Part shown: positions 1-9,605 of the stretch, piece after piece
How positions within the stretch are numbered: position 1 is the first letter of the stretch
Layout: each line of letters begins with the position of its first letter
From: Priapulus caudatus
Lineage: Eukaryota; Priapulida; Priapulimorpha; Priapulimorphida; Priapulidae
Direction: 5' to 3'
DNA: 38,066 bases
Assembly (NCBI RefSeq): GCF_000485595.1
Contig: NW_014577805.1
Coordinates: forward strand, 90,840-128,905
Position numbers and translations under genes: made by a program
The notes under the pieces: model-generated
Database searches by the model: none
The model's input: only the letters and a program-made list of their open reading frames with translations
Told to the model about the DNA's origin: nothing

Positions 1-45
1 AGAGAGAAAGAGAGAGAGAGAGAGAGTGAGAGAGAGAAAGGAAGA

Positions 46-93
<48 letters not shown>

Positions 94-112
94 AAGCGAG
101 AGAGAGAGACGG
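1..112. repeat. (AG)n microsatellite
   Basis: A near-pure AG dinucleotide tract with a few AAG, GGAA and CGAG interruptions opens the window. It is probably truncated at the left edge. Confidence 0.95.
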
Positions 113-589
113 AGGTTGGCAGAAATCGCGCATGCGTACCCGTTGTCGCTATTCTTCAGATATTATTATCGAGCGGATTTTTTTACGTCAGCATGACGTC
201 ACCGATGCCGAGGCTATGCTTATTGTTTCTAGCAGACGTGTGAAGGCGAGAGTGGGAAGGGGAGAGAAGGGGAGAGATCCCGTGCTTCGCTGGAGCGTGC
301 GCGTAAGCGAGCGTGGCTGGCGCCTATTTCCGTCACTGGACGCCCGTGCTCCATATTAAGCGAAGTAGTGGAATTCAATATCTTTCCCCCCTCTCGTCCT
401 CGTTCTCTTCCCCCGTCCCATGCCTCTCCGTGCGCTCGGTTATTTATACATACATCGCCTGCGAAACAACAAACTTAGAAGCACTGCCGCCGCATGCTAC
501 CAGGCGAACAAAAGCTCGCACTTTTTAACAGAAGATTATTTCTGGTCGGCCGCTCGAATTCCCATTGCTAAGATGGGCTATAGCTCTTA
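113..589. other. non-coding, no gene recognised
   Basis: This stretch is mixed-composition sequence. The short open frames in it have no recognisable protein features. It holds one perfect CRE-type octamer, TGACGTCA, at 194-201. I see no RNA gene or transposon here. Confidence 0.5.
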
Positions 590-621
590 ATGCTGGTGTC
601 AAAAACAGTAGAGCATAACGA

Positions 622-925
622 CAGTTCAAGATTGTACTGTGCACTACAGTCCCAAACTGTGCTGCGTGCTACAGTCCCAAACTGTACTGCGTGCTACAGT
701 CCCAAACTTTACTGTGCACTACAGTCCCAAACTGTACTGCGTGCTACAGTCCCAAACTTTACTGTGCACTACAGTCCCAAACTTTACTGTGCACTACAGT
801 CCCAAACTGTGCTGCGTACTACAGTCCCAAACTGTACCGCGTTCTACAGTGCCAAACTTTACTGCGTGCTACAGTCCCAAACTTTACGGGGCCAACGTGC
901 AAAACTGTACTGCACGCTGTCGCCA
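622..925. repeat. 25-bp tandem repeat array
   Basis: About eleven head-to-tail copies of a 25-bp unit contain CTACAGTCCCAAACT followed by GTACTGCGTG, TTACTGTGCA or close variants. Because 25 is not a multiple of three, all three plus-strand frames read the same 25-residue cycle (YSPKLYCALQSQTVL and so on). The open frames across it are therefore a repeat artefact. The last copies decay at 880-925 into ACTTTACGGGGCCAACGTGC. A diverged version of that end recurs at 1826-1895. Confidence 0.93.
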
Positions 926-1349
926 ATGTGTACGCGAGTTTATATGCTCTACGGAGTCCGGCTAGATCCTATGGGTAGGGGACTTGATTTGGACATGTGT
1001 AACGGATATAGGTGGCGCTGCGGTAAGCACGCGCGTAATAGAAAATAGGAGAATGGAGATTGTAGTCCCCTAAGTGATCGGAGAGAAAAGTAAAGAATAA
1101 AACATGGACTATTACATAAAAGAGTTAGTTGTGTTAAATTGATATACATCTCCGACGAAACAGTATTGCATTCCACTATATTGTAGTAGAGCGAACGAAG
1201 AGAGAAACGACTTTTCTCAACCCAGTACAGACTACAGTGAAGTTGCTGATAGCTGTGTGCGGTAAATCAAGTTTAACAACATCGTGACAGCGAAGTGACA
1301 CTGACAGTAGACATATGGTACACAAAGCAGAGGTAGAAATTAACGTTTG
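926..1349. other. non-coding, no gene recognised
   Basis: Unique-looking AT-balanced sequence. The open frames are 75 codons or fewer and show no codon-use or domain signal. Nothing is assigned. Confidence 0.45.
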
Positions 1350-1351
1350 AA

Positions 1352-1680
1352 CAAGGGCGTGCAACGGACTCCCTACCCTCTAAAAGAGGGAGTCCGCAGC
1401 AAAATGAGGGAGTCCGCAGCCTGAGGTTCAAAATTAAAGATATTAACAATAACGCATGTGCTTATTTTTAAGATTCATGCAGTTGCACGTCTGCCAAATT
1501 TTATTGGGAAATAGCTGAAAAAAATACGGTAATTCCGCGAGGCCGTGCTTCGGAACGAACTAGTCAGTATCGCAGAATTTTCAGGGAGTCACACGTACTC
1601 CTGCATATGTCAAATCAGGGAGTCCGACAGTAAATCGGGGAGTATTTGACTCCGGACTCCCGTTAATTTCGCACCCTGCA
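1352..1680. mobile_element. possible non-autonomous hAT-like element remnant
   Basis: The segment has repeated GGGAGTCCG words in both orientations: CGGACTCCCT at 1365-1374, AGGGAGTCCG at 1387-1396, 1407-1416 and 1617-1626, and CGGACTCCCG at 1653-1662. Its right end reads, on the minus strand, CAGGGTGCGAAATTAACGGG. A CAGGG start is typical of hAT-superfamily termini. The left end (AAGGGCGTGCAACGG) is only loosely its inverse, and I see no clean 8-bp target duplication. The family assignment is therefore inference and the borders are approximate. Confidence 0.35.
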
Positions 1681-2450
1681 AAGTGAGTTGGTACTGGTAG
1701 TAGTAGTAGTAGTACCGAGTATAGACTATAATTATATTTGAATCATGTAGAGACTTGTATGACAGTAGAATTGCTTCAATTTACTGAATCACTCTGGATA
1801 GCGAACATACATGATACACGCACAGTGCCACACTGTACTGCGTGCTCCAGTGCCAAACTTTACTGGGCCAAAGTGCCACACTGCCTACTGTCGGTGGCCG
1901 TGGTGGTCGTGGTGGTGGTGCCTTAATTTGTTTTATTTTACGATTGTGCACATGATAACAGTAAAACGGAACTCGTGTTCTGGACAGGAGTACTGCTATA
2001 TCACTCGATGATCAGCCGAGAGTGACTCGACTCGCGGTTGATTCCGGCCGACCAGGTCAAGATAGCAATATTCGATTCACAACACCCGGGCTGTTGTATT
2101 GCCTACTACCATCCAAAACTTCTTGTAGTACGGTCGGTACTGCGTGTTACACTCACAAACAGCACTAACGCCCCACACAGCAGCGGCAGCTGTAACATCA
2201 GCGACACCAAAATATACATTTTTATTACATAGGGCATCCTTATAAGTTCTCCGTATATTGAATTCCCTTCTATCGTATTGTCAGATAAGGATGACGATCG
2301 CTTAGATGGACAAACCGCAGTGAGTGCAAGGTAGAGATCCGATCTTCATAAGATTTGCTATTAACGTCGTGTGTGGTTCGCAATAAAGATAATTACTGCA
2401 GGAGTATTATGCACGTCATCCGATGTCTGCAATCGGTGATATCATCCCAC
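1681..2450. other. non-coding with short microsatellites and a stray 25-bp repeat copy
   Basis: It holds a short TAG-trinucleotide run (1690-1712), a GTGGTC/GTGGTG run (1898-1920) and a diverged pair of 25-bp-array units at 1826-1895. The rest is mixed sequence without a recognisable gene. Confidence 0.5.
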
Positions 2451-2455
2451 AGGAA

Positions 2456-2660
2456 TGAATGCGTGCGCGCGTGTTTATGCGTGCATGCGAGTGTCCGTAA
2501 CGTGCGCGCGTGCACACACGTATGCGTGTACGCTTTTACGGACGTGGCCACGCACGCACTCGTACACATACGCGTAAATACACGCAGACGCACGCGCGCA
2601 CACACACATGTGGAATTAACGCATGTATACATGTGCGCGCACATGTATACATACATGCGT
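2456..2660. repeat. degenerate alternating purine-pyrimidine (GT/CA, GTGC) tract
   Basis: The tract runs as GTGCGTGC/CGCACACA-rich sequence in both orientations and ends in a palindromic ATGTATACATGTGCGCGCACATGT-type block near 2620-2650. Alternating purine-pyrimidine sequence of this kind can adopt Z-DNA. No gene is supported, although both strands are open. Confidence 0.8.
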
Positions 2661-3100
2661 TTCCTATTATTCGCTGAACCAATCTCTCTATTTATATAAG
2701 TGGAAGTATCTAACTACCCTCCCATCTGTGTCGTGGTTATCCTCGAAGCTTCATTTTCGCGCTTTCTTCACGTTTTGCCTTGTGGTTTTTCATGCGCAGC
2801 TCTCGCTCTTCTTACCCCTTTGTCCACAGCTTCCCGAAAATAAACAATTGCACTCGCCGTTTTCAAGTGAGTAGAACCAGCAAACTCGGATCAGCGCTTG
2901 CACCCCGATCGGATGTAATCCGAACCCCGTCCGACTGTAGCGCGAAAGCGGATCCGCGACAGCTAACCCTCGCAATGAGCCGACGCCGGCGGCTGCCAGC
3001 CCCTCGCGAGCTTCATTGAACCGGATCCGGGTTTGCGTACGTGCAGCCGCTCGCCGGCGCTGCTGGCGCCACCTTCATATAAGCGTGAGCGTGTGCCGAC
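2661..3100 (+). promoter_or_regulatory. presumed 5' flank of the thioredoxin-domain gene
   Basis: This mixed, moderately GC-rich sequence lies immediately upstream of the signal-peptide start codon. It contains TATAAG at 3078-3083. It is assigned as 5' flank by position only, and an upstream non-coding exon is not excluded. Confidence 0.35.
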
Positions 3101-3108
3101 GCGGCTCG

Positions 3109-3146
3109 CATATACCTCTGTGCTCAGCATCACCGCGGCATCAGTT
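3109..3146 (+). promoter_or_regulatory. candidate core promoter (TATA-like plus initiator)
   Basis: CATATACC at 3109-3116 lies about 32 bases upstream of the A in TCAGTT (3141-3146), which matches a metazoan initiator. If this is used, the 5' UTR is only about 10 bases and the in-frame ATG at 3033 is excluded from the mRNA. A second candidate, TATAAG at 3078, has no good initiator at the right distance. This is inference from spacing only. Confidence 0.3.
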
Positions 3147-3152
3147 AGCAAG

Positions 3153-3342
3153 ATGGCCGTGTCGTGTGTGCAGCTGCTCGGCCTCATTGCGCTAGCCACC
3201 TTCGCTCTCGCGATCTCTCCCATCGATCACTCGCACGACCGACACAGACACGAAGATCCCGACGATGACGTCATCATCGAAGCGACGAAAGAGAAGTTCG
3301 AGAATGTCATCGAAGAGTTGGACTTTGTTGCAGTCGTCTTCT
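3153..3342 (+). CDS. exon 1 of a secreted multi-thioredoxin-domain protein
   Basis: The start ATG sits in a good context (AGCAAGATGG) and opens a classical signal peptide. Residues 1-20 are MAVSCVQLLGLIALATFALA, with probable cleavage after ALA. An Asp/His-rich stretch follows (residues 21-39), then VIIEATKEKFENVIEELDFV, typical of the first helix and beta strand of a thioredoxin fold in PDI or calsequestrin-like proteins. The exon has 63 codons plus one base and ends in VVF before a GTATGT donor at 3343 (phase 1). Joined to exon 2, the split codon gives Tyr. An in-frame ATG at 3033 would add 40 residues and bury the signal peptide, so I prefer 3153. A CRE octamer, TGACGTCA (3266-3273), lies inside the coding sequence. 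Confidence 0.85.
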
Positions 3343-3890
3343 GTATGTATATAGCGCGTAACGCTCTCTTTCGTACGTGTAGCTAGCTAGCTCTCTGTAG
3401 TGTTTACCTGTATGTGCGTGTGTGTAGCGTGTGTACGTGCGTACCCGGCAGCTCTTCGCTGCTGCGTATGTAGTGTGTCTTCGCGGCATTTCTACAGTGT
3501 AATATTGAGAGCCTCGCTCTGTCTCGCCCCACTCTATCTCTCGCTCGAGGGGGGGAGAGAACGCTCGGTCCAGCCCCCTAAATATGCCTTAATGCAGTAA
3601 CCATCACAAATTCAAGCATGCACTGTTATTATCACCACTCAAGTATTTTTGATCTGCTGATCTGTACATGTGCATGCGGTAGCACAGCCTCTCCTAGCCG
3701 CCCGTATATGAAAACTTCACGTGAGCGATATTGTCAGCGTTCGCGCTCTCGCTCCGCGTGTGGGTAGCTGGCTAGATAACTGTCAGCATTGCCGCGTGCA
3801 GAGAAGTAGCTGCGGTACAGCGCGCCTGTCAATTCCCGCATCAGCAGCAGCATCCCAACTATCGACCCCGCAGCTTCCGCGCGCCACATG
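3343..3890. other. intronic sequence without recognised features
   Basis: The sequence begins with GTAGCTAGCTAGCT and TGTGCGTGTGTG runs, then is mixed sequence. No exon, RNA gene or element is recognised. Confidence 0.5.
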
Positions 3891-4400
3891 AGGGTAGCAG
3901 GATGATGGGGGAGGAAGATGAGGAGTCGTCAGCTTCAGTAACAAACGAGGGATGAGGATGAGGAGGAGGCTGCTTCCCGAACAGATGAGGGTAGCGGAAT
4001 GATGAAGGAGGGAGGGGGAAGATGAGGAGTCGTCAGGTTCAGTAATAGATTAGGGATGCTAGGGTGCGTAGTGACGGAGAACATGAGGAACACGCAGCTT
4101 CCAAAGGAAATGAGAGTGGCGGGCAGTTGCGGTAGGAGGCTGAGGAGTCGTCGGGTTCAGTAATAGATTTGGGATGCTAGAGTGCGTAGTGACGGAGAAG
4201 ATGAGGAACACGCAGCTTCCCAAATAGATGAGGGTATGAGGCTGGGCGTACGGGCGAGGGGGCACGCGTGGTGCTGGCGTAATGAGAAAGATGAAGAATT
4301 GCCAGCTTCCCTGCCCGTAGTGTGCACGGGCCGAAGGGGCCGTGTGGGGATGCTGATACAAGGATGAGGAGCACCCAGCTGCCCTACGTCGCGATCACCG
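3890..4400. repeat. degenerate long-unit tandem repeat (GATGAGGA-rich)
   Basis: Blocks such as GATGAGGAGTCGTCAG, CAGTAATAGATT.GGGATGCTAG and GAACACGCAGCTTCC recur two to four times at 3917, 4021, 4077, 4141 and 4200. They form a diverged array with units of roughly 100-130 bp built from AGGATGAGG-like sub-repeats. The purine bias makes both strands open in places, but no protein family is recognised. Confidence 0.7.
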
Positions 4401-5279
4401 CCGTACTGCATCCGTCCTGGATCCGATCAGCTCATCCTCACAGCTAGCATGTGTCACTCGCCTTGCCTCGAATTCCCTAATCTCCGACATGGGCCATATA
4501 AGCAGTTAGTACCAGCCGTGACTTATCGACCAGCCTAGTTTGTGTCCATCCGTGGGTATCGCAGCCAGCTAACGGACCACGAAAGTTACTACATCCCTAC
4601 CAGCACCCGTATGTGCATCGTCGCCATCCGACGCTGACGACTATCGCTGCTAAGATGTGTCACGTGTAACACATGCGTAGGATTAGTATAGTACCTCCGT
4701 AAGCTTTGTAACTCCGTATGAATTTGCGTAGCACTTGCGCAAGATTTGATTAGGACATGCGTAAGAATCTTGTTAGGACCCGCGTAAGAGTTTGACAAGG
4801 CTCTCTGACATAGCTGCTCAGTTGTGTTCAGGTTGAATCTAAGAACTTTGCAATAGTGCACACATCGGCAAGCTTACCCGGCTTACAATATTATAGGGCA
4901 CGAGAAATATATGCGAAAGTGAGGGAGCGAAACGAATTTACGAGTATATAAGATGCGTGTGAAATATGTGTGACGGGTCGCTTGTGGACTTGTCGCTTGA
5001 ACGGAATGAATAATAATAGATTCTATAGATCTATTTAGATAGATCTATTATTATTCTCTCCTGATCTTTGCAAGATCCGTGTATGATCGCGTGTAACAAC
5101 TATAAAGCAATGACCCCGCCGTACCTCGACTGTCAAGGACATGAGGCTTCCGGTACACTTCCGGTATCTAGTAATACGACGCTGAGAGTTTCTGATTGCG
5201 AAACAGATGCTGTGGGGATGGAAATGATTTGCAGACCATTCCTATGCAGCTTAAAGCTCCGTGGCTCCGTGGCAGCCAA
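4401..5279. other. intronic, mostly unique; one inverted repeat
   Basis: No gene is recognised. Around 4675-4800, 'GCGTAAGA/GCGTAAGATTTGATTAGGAC' phrases repeat loosely. An inverted repeat at 5008-5056 is listed separately. Confidence 0.45.
5008..5056. repeat. short inverted repeat (14-bp perfect arms)
   Basis: GAATAATAATAGAT at 5008-5021 is the exact reverse complement of ATCTATTATTATTC at 5043-5056. The loop is itself rich in TAGATCTA. No flanking direct repeat is visible. Confidence 0.8.
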
Positions 5280-5280
5280 A

Positions 5281-5410
5281 GCTACACGCACGCACGCACG
5301 CACGCGCGCACGCACACACGCACGGATGTACAATACTCACGCAACCACGCATGCACGATTGAAAGCACGCGCTTGCTGACAAGCGCACGCACGCGCGTGC
5401 GCACGCTCGC
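5281..5410. repeat. (ACGC)n / (GCAC)n degenerate microsatellite
   Basis: CGCACGCACGCACGCGCGCA-type runs, with interruptions, continue towards the AG tract at 5434. Confidence 0.85.
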
Positions 5411-5433
5411 TCCTTGCACCGTGAAAGAGAAAC

Positions 5434-5493
<60 letters not shown>

Positions 5494-5507
5494 GGGGGGA
5501 GAGAGAA
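5434..5507. repeat. (AG)n microsatellite
   Basis: A nearly uninterrupted GA/AG tract. The Arg/Glu-rich open frame across it is a repeat artefact. Confidence 0.95.
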
Positions 5508-5939
5508 ACTGGCCAGCTCGATAAAATCGAAATTGAGCAGAACTCGCCTAGAAGGACATTTTTGACGTGTATCTAGGATCTGTGCGTTTCCCACGGTGCA
5601 AAAATCTCTGCACTGTCTGACTCTCGCTGTATCTGAGTAAGTTACAACATTTACCCACAACATTATAGCGGTACAGCAGCAGAGAACGATGTAGCTAATG
5701 CCTAGTATAGTAGTATAGGATTCGTTTGTAAACGAATTATTTATGTTGTTATTTACGCCTATTTGTGTTGAGACACATACCGCTGATGTGTGTAGATTTC
5801 AGTTAGATAGATTTCTGAGGAAGAATAGTCGAGCGGCGTGCGCGGCCCGTACGTAATGACGTCATAGTTAAATATCTGCTGCAGCGGAATTAGATGGATG
5901 AACAAGGCAGACGCTCTGCATGCATGCACAGCCGTGTTT

Positions 5940-6025
5940 CACTGCGCGCGTGCTTGTGCGTGCGTGCGTGCGTGTGTGTGCGTGCGTGCGCGCGTGCGTG
6001 CGTGTGCGTGCATTCCCGTGTCCGT
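5940..6025. repeat. (GTGC)n degenerate microsatellite
   Basis: GTGCGTGCGTGCGTGTGTG-type sequence. It is followed at 6091-6130 by two perfect 16-bp copies of CCGACAATCTCACGCG and part of a third. Confidence 0.9.
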
Positions 6026-6090
6026 GCGTTACTTAGCTGCGGGTCGTTCGGCCGTGCAACCGTCACGCACACACGGTGGCCATTGAGTCC

Positions 6091-6132
6091 CCGACAATCT
6101 CACGCGCCGACAATCTCACGCGCCGACAATTT
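6091..6132. repeat. 16-bp tandem repeat, about 2.5 copies
   Basis: CCGACAATCTCACGCG occurs at 6091-6106 and 6107-6122 and starts a third time at 6123. Confidence 0.9.
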
Positions 6133-6284
6133 TGCCGCAGCAAACCGACCTCGCGGTATCGATCTATCGTCAGCTTGTACGCAGCAATATTGTGCCCGAA
6201 CCACTGCCAACACCTATCACGTATCCCCCACTACACATGGTAATACAGGAGAGACACGGGGTACCCGTAAGCTGAACCTTCCCT

Positions 6285-6349
6285 AGCTCTAGAACGATAG
6301 GCCTTCAGACATGTGGCAGAGCGAAGGGCTATAGTTCTAGAACTGAGCT
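6285..6349. repeat. imperfect inverted repeat
   Basis: The left arm at 6285-6305 (AGCTCTAGAACGATAGGCCTT with one mismatch) pairs with the right arm at 6324-6349 (AAGGGCTATAG...GAGCT). A short bulge lies around the central TCTAGAAC. No target duplication is visible. Confidence 0.65.
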
Positions 6350-7182
6350 TTTCGCCTGATCACTAGCATAATTCTGCAGGGATTGTACATATAAATGCTG
6401 AATCCTGTCATACAGTTTACTTCATCATGCAATCCTCAAATCTAATCCGATGTGGAATTCCTCGCAAGTAAAAAGATATGATGAAAAGCTTTCCGTGCTG
6501 CATTCCATAAATAAATAAAACATGTGAGCTTGTCATTAAAAGTGGAATGAGTTGACCTGAATCTAGCAGCACATCATATGCAACGCGATCTAACATGGCG
6601 GACTGTGCGAATATTTGCGCGGGAAGATTATTTCCGAGCATGATTTACATATCGCCGGCTTAAATATTTTATCAATAATATATTATGTCCAACGATAGAA
6701 CGATTCTATCATCCGCAGACCCTGTTGGTGTGAATTCTAAAGCTATATATATATATTATATATAGGAATTTAGGAGGATCAAAATGCCACCGTGCGCCGT
6801 GTACGAATTGATTGGCAGCACTGTCGGTGTGAGCCGATCAAACAAATCAGCATCCAACGTGATTTCCTTTATCATATAGCATGAAGCCCTAGGTTTTGTA
6901 GTACTCGACTGTCATATTATTCATATATAATAGTGCGCAAGTGTTTTCTTGAAATTGTGTTACCGATAGTTGAGGAGTTGGTGCGAATGCCACGGTAGCT
7001 TTAAAGGGATGACAGGTACTATAGACACATATGTAATGCAGTTCGGTAGCAGGCATGTCAAACTGACACAGCAGCCTTTACAATGGCCAGCAGAGCGTGA
7101 GACTGACCATTACTGCAGGATAAACCAATAACGCATTTACTTGAGCGCGGTCACACAGAATGAGTAGAACTGATGCTAAGAC
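6350..7182. other. intronic, unique-looking
   Basis: No gene recognised. It contains a small TATATA palindrome at 6743-6768 and otherwise mixed AT-rich sequence. Confidence 0.45.
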
Positions 7183-7229
7183 ATGTAACCGAGAGCGCAT
7201 TAACCCCTTAATGCGCTCTTGATGTAACC
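7183..7229. mobile_element. micro-palindrome flanked by 8-bp direct repeats (A)
   Basis: ATGTAACC at 7183-7190 is exactly repeated at 7222-7229. Between them lies a 31-bp insert whose core is a perfect 12-bp inverted repeat (AGAGCGCATTAA at 7192-7203, TTAATGCGCTCT at 7208-7219) around a CCCC loop. The structure looks like a target-site duplication around a minimal hairpin insertion or an excision footprint. The mechanism is inferred. Confidence 0.6.
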
Positions 7230-7244
7230 ATTCCTCTGGGGGAA

Positions 7245-7315
7245 ATCCGTAGGCGGGGGAATGAGAATGGGAATAAGAACGGAAACTGAAACGAAAACGG
7301 GAATACGAAGACGGA
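7245..7315. repeat. degenerate GGGAAT/GAAAAC-type short repeat
   Basis: Purine-rich 6-base phrases (GGGAATGAGAATGGGAATAAG, then GGAAACTGAAACGAAAACGG) recur with variation. Confidence 0.6.
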
Positions 7316-7562
7316 TATGAATTCGGCTGCTAGGATACAGGTTATGGCAATAATTCATGCAGCTGTAAATTATAGATATCTAATCTTCCAATACATGATC
7401 GTTACATGTGTAGGTGAAATTTGGTGGAGACAACAGCAGCAGCGCCACCGCTGCCATCGTATATCAGTGTAGCGGTCTGTCAGTGCAACTGCAAGCCTAC
7501 AGTCCTCATAGCATATACTCATAGCAGCTTTACTGATCATGTCAGGTTCGTGCAACTGATAT

Positions 7563-7614
7563 GTCCATAGCAGGAGTAGATAATAGGGACCTATTATCTA
7601 CTCCTGGTCCATAG
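7563..7614. mobile_element. micro-palindrome flanked by 8-bp direct repeats (B), hAT-like
   Basis: GTCCATAG at 7563-7570 is exactly repeated at 7607-7614. The 36-bp insert between them is a perfect palindrome: 17-bp arms CAGGAGTAGATAATAGG (7571-7587) and its inverse (7590-7606) around a GA spacer. The arms abut the repeats exactly. The 8-bp repeat fits the hAT target-site consensus nTnnnnAn, and the CAGG start fits hAT termini. It could be two hAT ends joined with the interior lost, or a very short palindromic insertion. Confidence 0.65.
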
Positions 7615-7744
7615 TTAACACGAAAGTGGGGGGGGGGGGATAAAATAAATGGATATTTAATTAATTCATATTTAATTGGAGTATTAATTACCACTCGGGT
7701 GGCATCATTACCTACCGGTAGCACCGGATATCCGCAACATCAGT

Positions 7745-7988
7745 TAGCCGACGATGTTCTTGATGTGTGTGCGCGTGAGTGTGTGCGTGCGTAAGTGTGT
7801 ACGTGCGTGCGTGCGTGAGTGAGTGTATGAATGAGTGCGTGCGTGAGTGTGTGAGTGTGTACGTGCGTGAGTGTGTACGTGCGTGCGTGAGTGTGTGCGT
7901 GCGTGTGTGCGTGCGTGAGTGAGTGTGTGCGTGCGTGTGTGCGTGCGTGAGTGAGTGTGTGCGTGCGTGCGTGAGTGAGTGTGTGCGT
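7745..7988. repeat. (GTGA/GTGTGTGCGTGC) array, left border of segment L
   Basis: A tandem array of GTGAGTGTGTGCGTGC-like 8-16 bp phrases. The same array occurs inverted at 14792-15196 and again in this orientation at 18250-18571, bordering the L segments. Confidence 0.92.
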
Positions 7989-8184
7989 GAAAAGAGGCAG
8001 AGAAGAGAGAGAGATGAGGCAGATGAGAAAAAGAGAGAGGAGCAGAGAGAGAGAGAAAGGCGAGGGGCGTGAGTGAGTGAGTGGGTGAGTAAGCCAGCGA
8101 GCTAGCATGTGAGTGAGATGGTGGAGTGAAAGCAAGCGAGAAAAGGACAAATACAGTGTTTAAGCTTACTCATAAGACTGACGA

Positions 8185-8311
8185 ACTCTCTCGTCTCATA
8201 ACGCCCCCCCTCGTCTCTCTCTCTCTCGTCTTCTCTCTCTTACCTCTCTCTCATCTCTGCTTCTCTCTCTCTCTCTCTCTCCTCTTATCTCCTCTCTTTC
8301 TCGTTTCTCTC

Positions 8312-8344
<33 letters not shown>

Positions 8345-8722
8345 TCTCTGCTCTCTTCTCTTTCTCGCTCTCTCTGCTCGCGGCTGCTTTATTGCCTATT
8401 TCTCCCTGTCGTTCCTCTCAGTCGCTCTCTCGCTCTTCTCTCTCTTCCCTCTCTCTCTCCTCTTCTCTCTGCTCTTCTCCTCTCTCTCTCTCGCGTCTCT
8501 CTCTCTCTCTCCGTCTGCTTCTCAGCCTCTCGCTGCTCTCTTCTCTCGTCTCTCTCTCTTGTCTTTTCTTGTCGCGGGCTCTTTCATCCTCTCTCGCGTC
8601 CAGAGTCTCTCTCTCTCTTCCTCTCTCTCGTCTCTCTCTCTCTCTCTTCGTCGCTCTCGTCTCTCTCTGTTCTTTCTTACATCTCTCTCTTTCTCTCGTT
8701 CTCTGCTCTCTCGCTCTCTCTC

Positions 8723-8763
<41 letters not shown>

Positions 8764-9536
8764 CTCTCTCTTCTCTTCTTCTCGCTCTTCGCTCTCGCGT
8801 CTCGCTCTCGCTCTCTCTCTCTCTCTCTATCGTTCTTTCTTTTAGTTCTTCAGTCTTTACTCTCTCTCGTCTTCTCTTTGCCTCTGCTCTCTTTCTCTCT
8901 CTCTCTCTCTCCTCGCTACTCTCTCTCGTCTCGTCGCTCTCTTTCTCTTTTTTCTCTCTCTCGTCTCTCTTTTCTTCTTCGTCTCTCCTTCCTCTCTCTC
9001 ACTCTGCTCTCTATATTTCTGATTCTTACTCCTCCCCCCCCCCCTCTCTCTCTCTTTCCGCTCGCTCTCTCTCTCTTCTTTCTTTCTACTCCTCTCCTCT
9101 CTCTTTCTCTCTCCCCTTTCTCGCGACGTCTCTCTCTCTGCTCCCTCCTCTCTCTCTCTCCTCTCTCTTCTTCTCTCTCTCGCCTCTCCTCTCTCTTTCT
9201 TCTCACTCTCCCTCTCTCTTTTTCCTCTCTCTCGTCTCTCGCCTCTCCTTCTCCCTCCTCTCCCGTCTCTCTCTCTCTCTCTCTCTCTAAGTCTCTCTCT
9301 CTTCTCTGCTGCCTCTGTCTCTCTCGCTCTGTCTCTTCTCTGTCTCTATGTCGCTCTCTCCTTTCTCTCTCGTCTCCTCCCGCCTGCTCGTCTATGTCTC
9401 TTCTCGTCCACTCACTCCCTTTCTCCTCTCTCCATCTCTCTCTCTCCCTCTCACTCTCATGTCTCTCCCACTCCTTCTCGTCTTCTCCCACTCATCTTCG
9501 TTCTCTCTCTTCTACTCTAACTCTCTACTTCTCACA

Positions 9537-9575
<39 letters not shown>

Positions 9576-9605
9576 CTCTCCGCTCTCTCGCTCTCTCGCT
9601 CGCGC
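8185..9605. repeat. long interrupted (CT)n tract
   Basis: About 1.4 kb of CTCTCT/TCTTCTC sequence with scattered G and A. It encodes spurious Ser/Leu-rich frames of more than 400 codons. Its inverted partner is 22950-24325. Confidence 0.95.

Noticed and set aside
3033-3152. Upstream in-frame ATG extending exon 1 by 40 residues
   Set aside because: It would put a basic, Arg/Ser-rich stretch before a perfect signal peptide. It lies upstream of the likely initiator.
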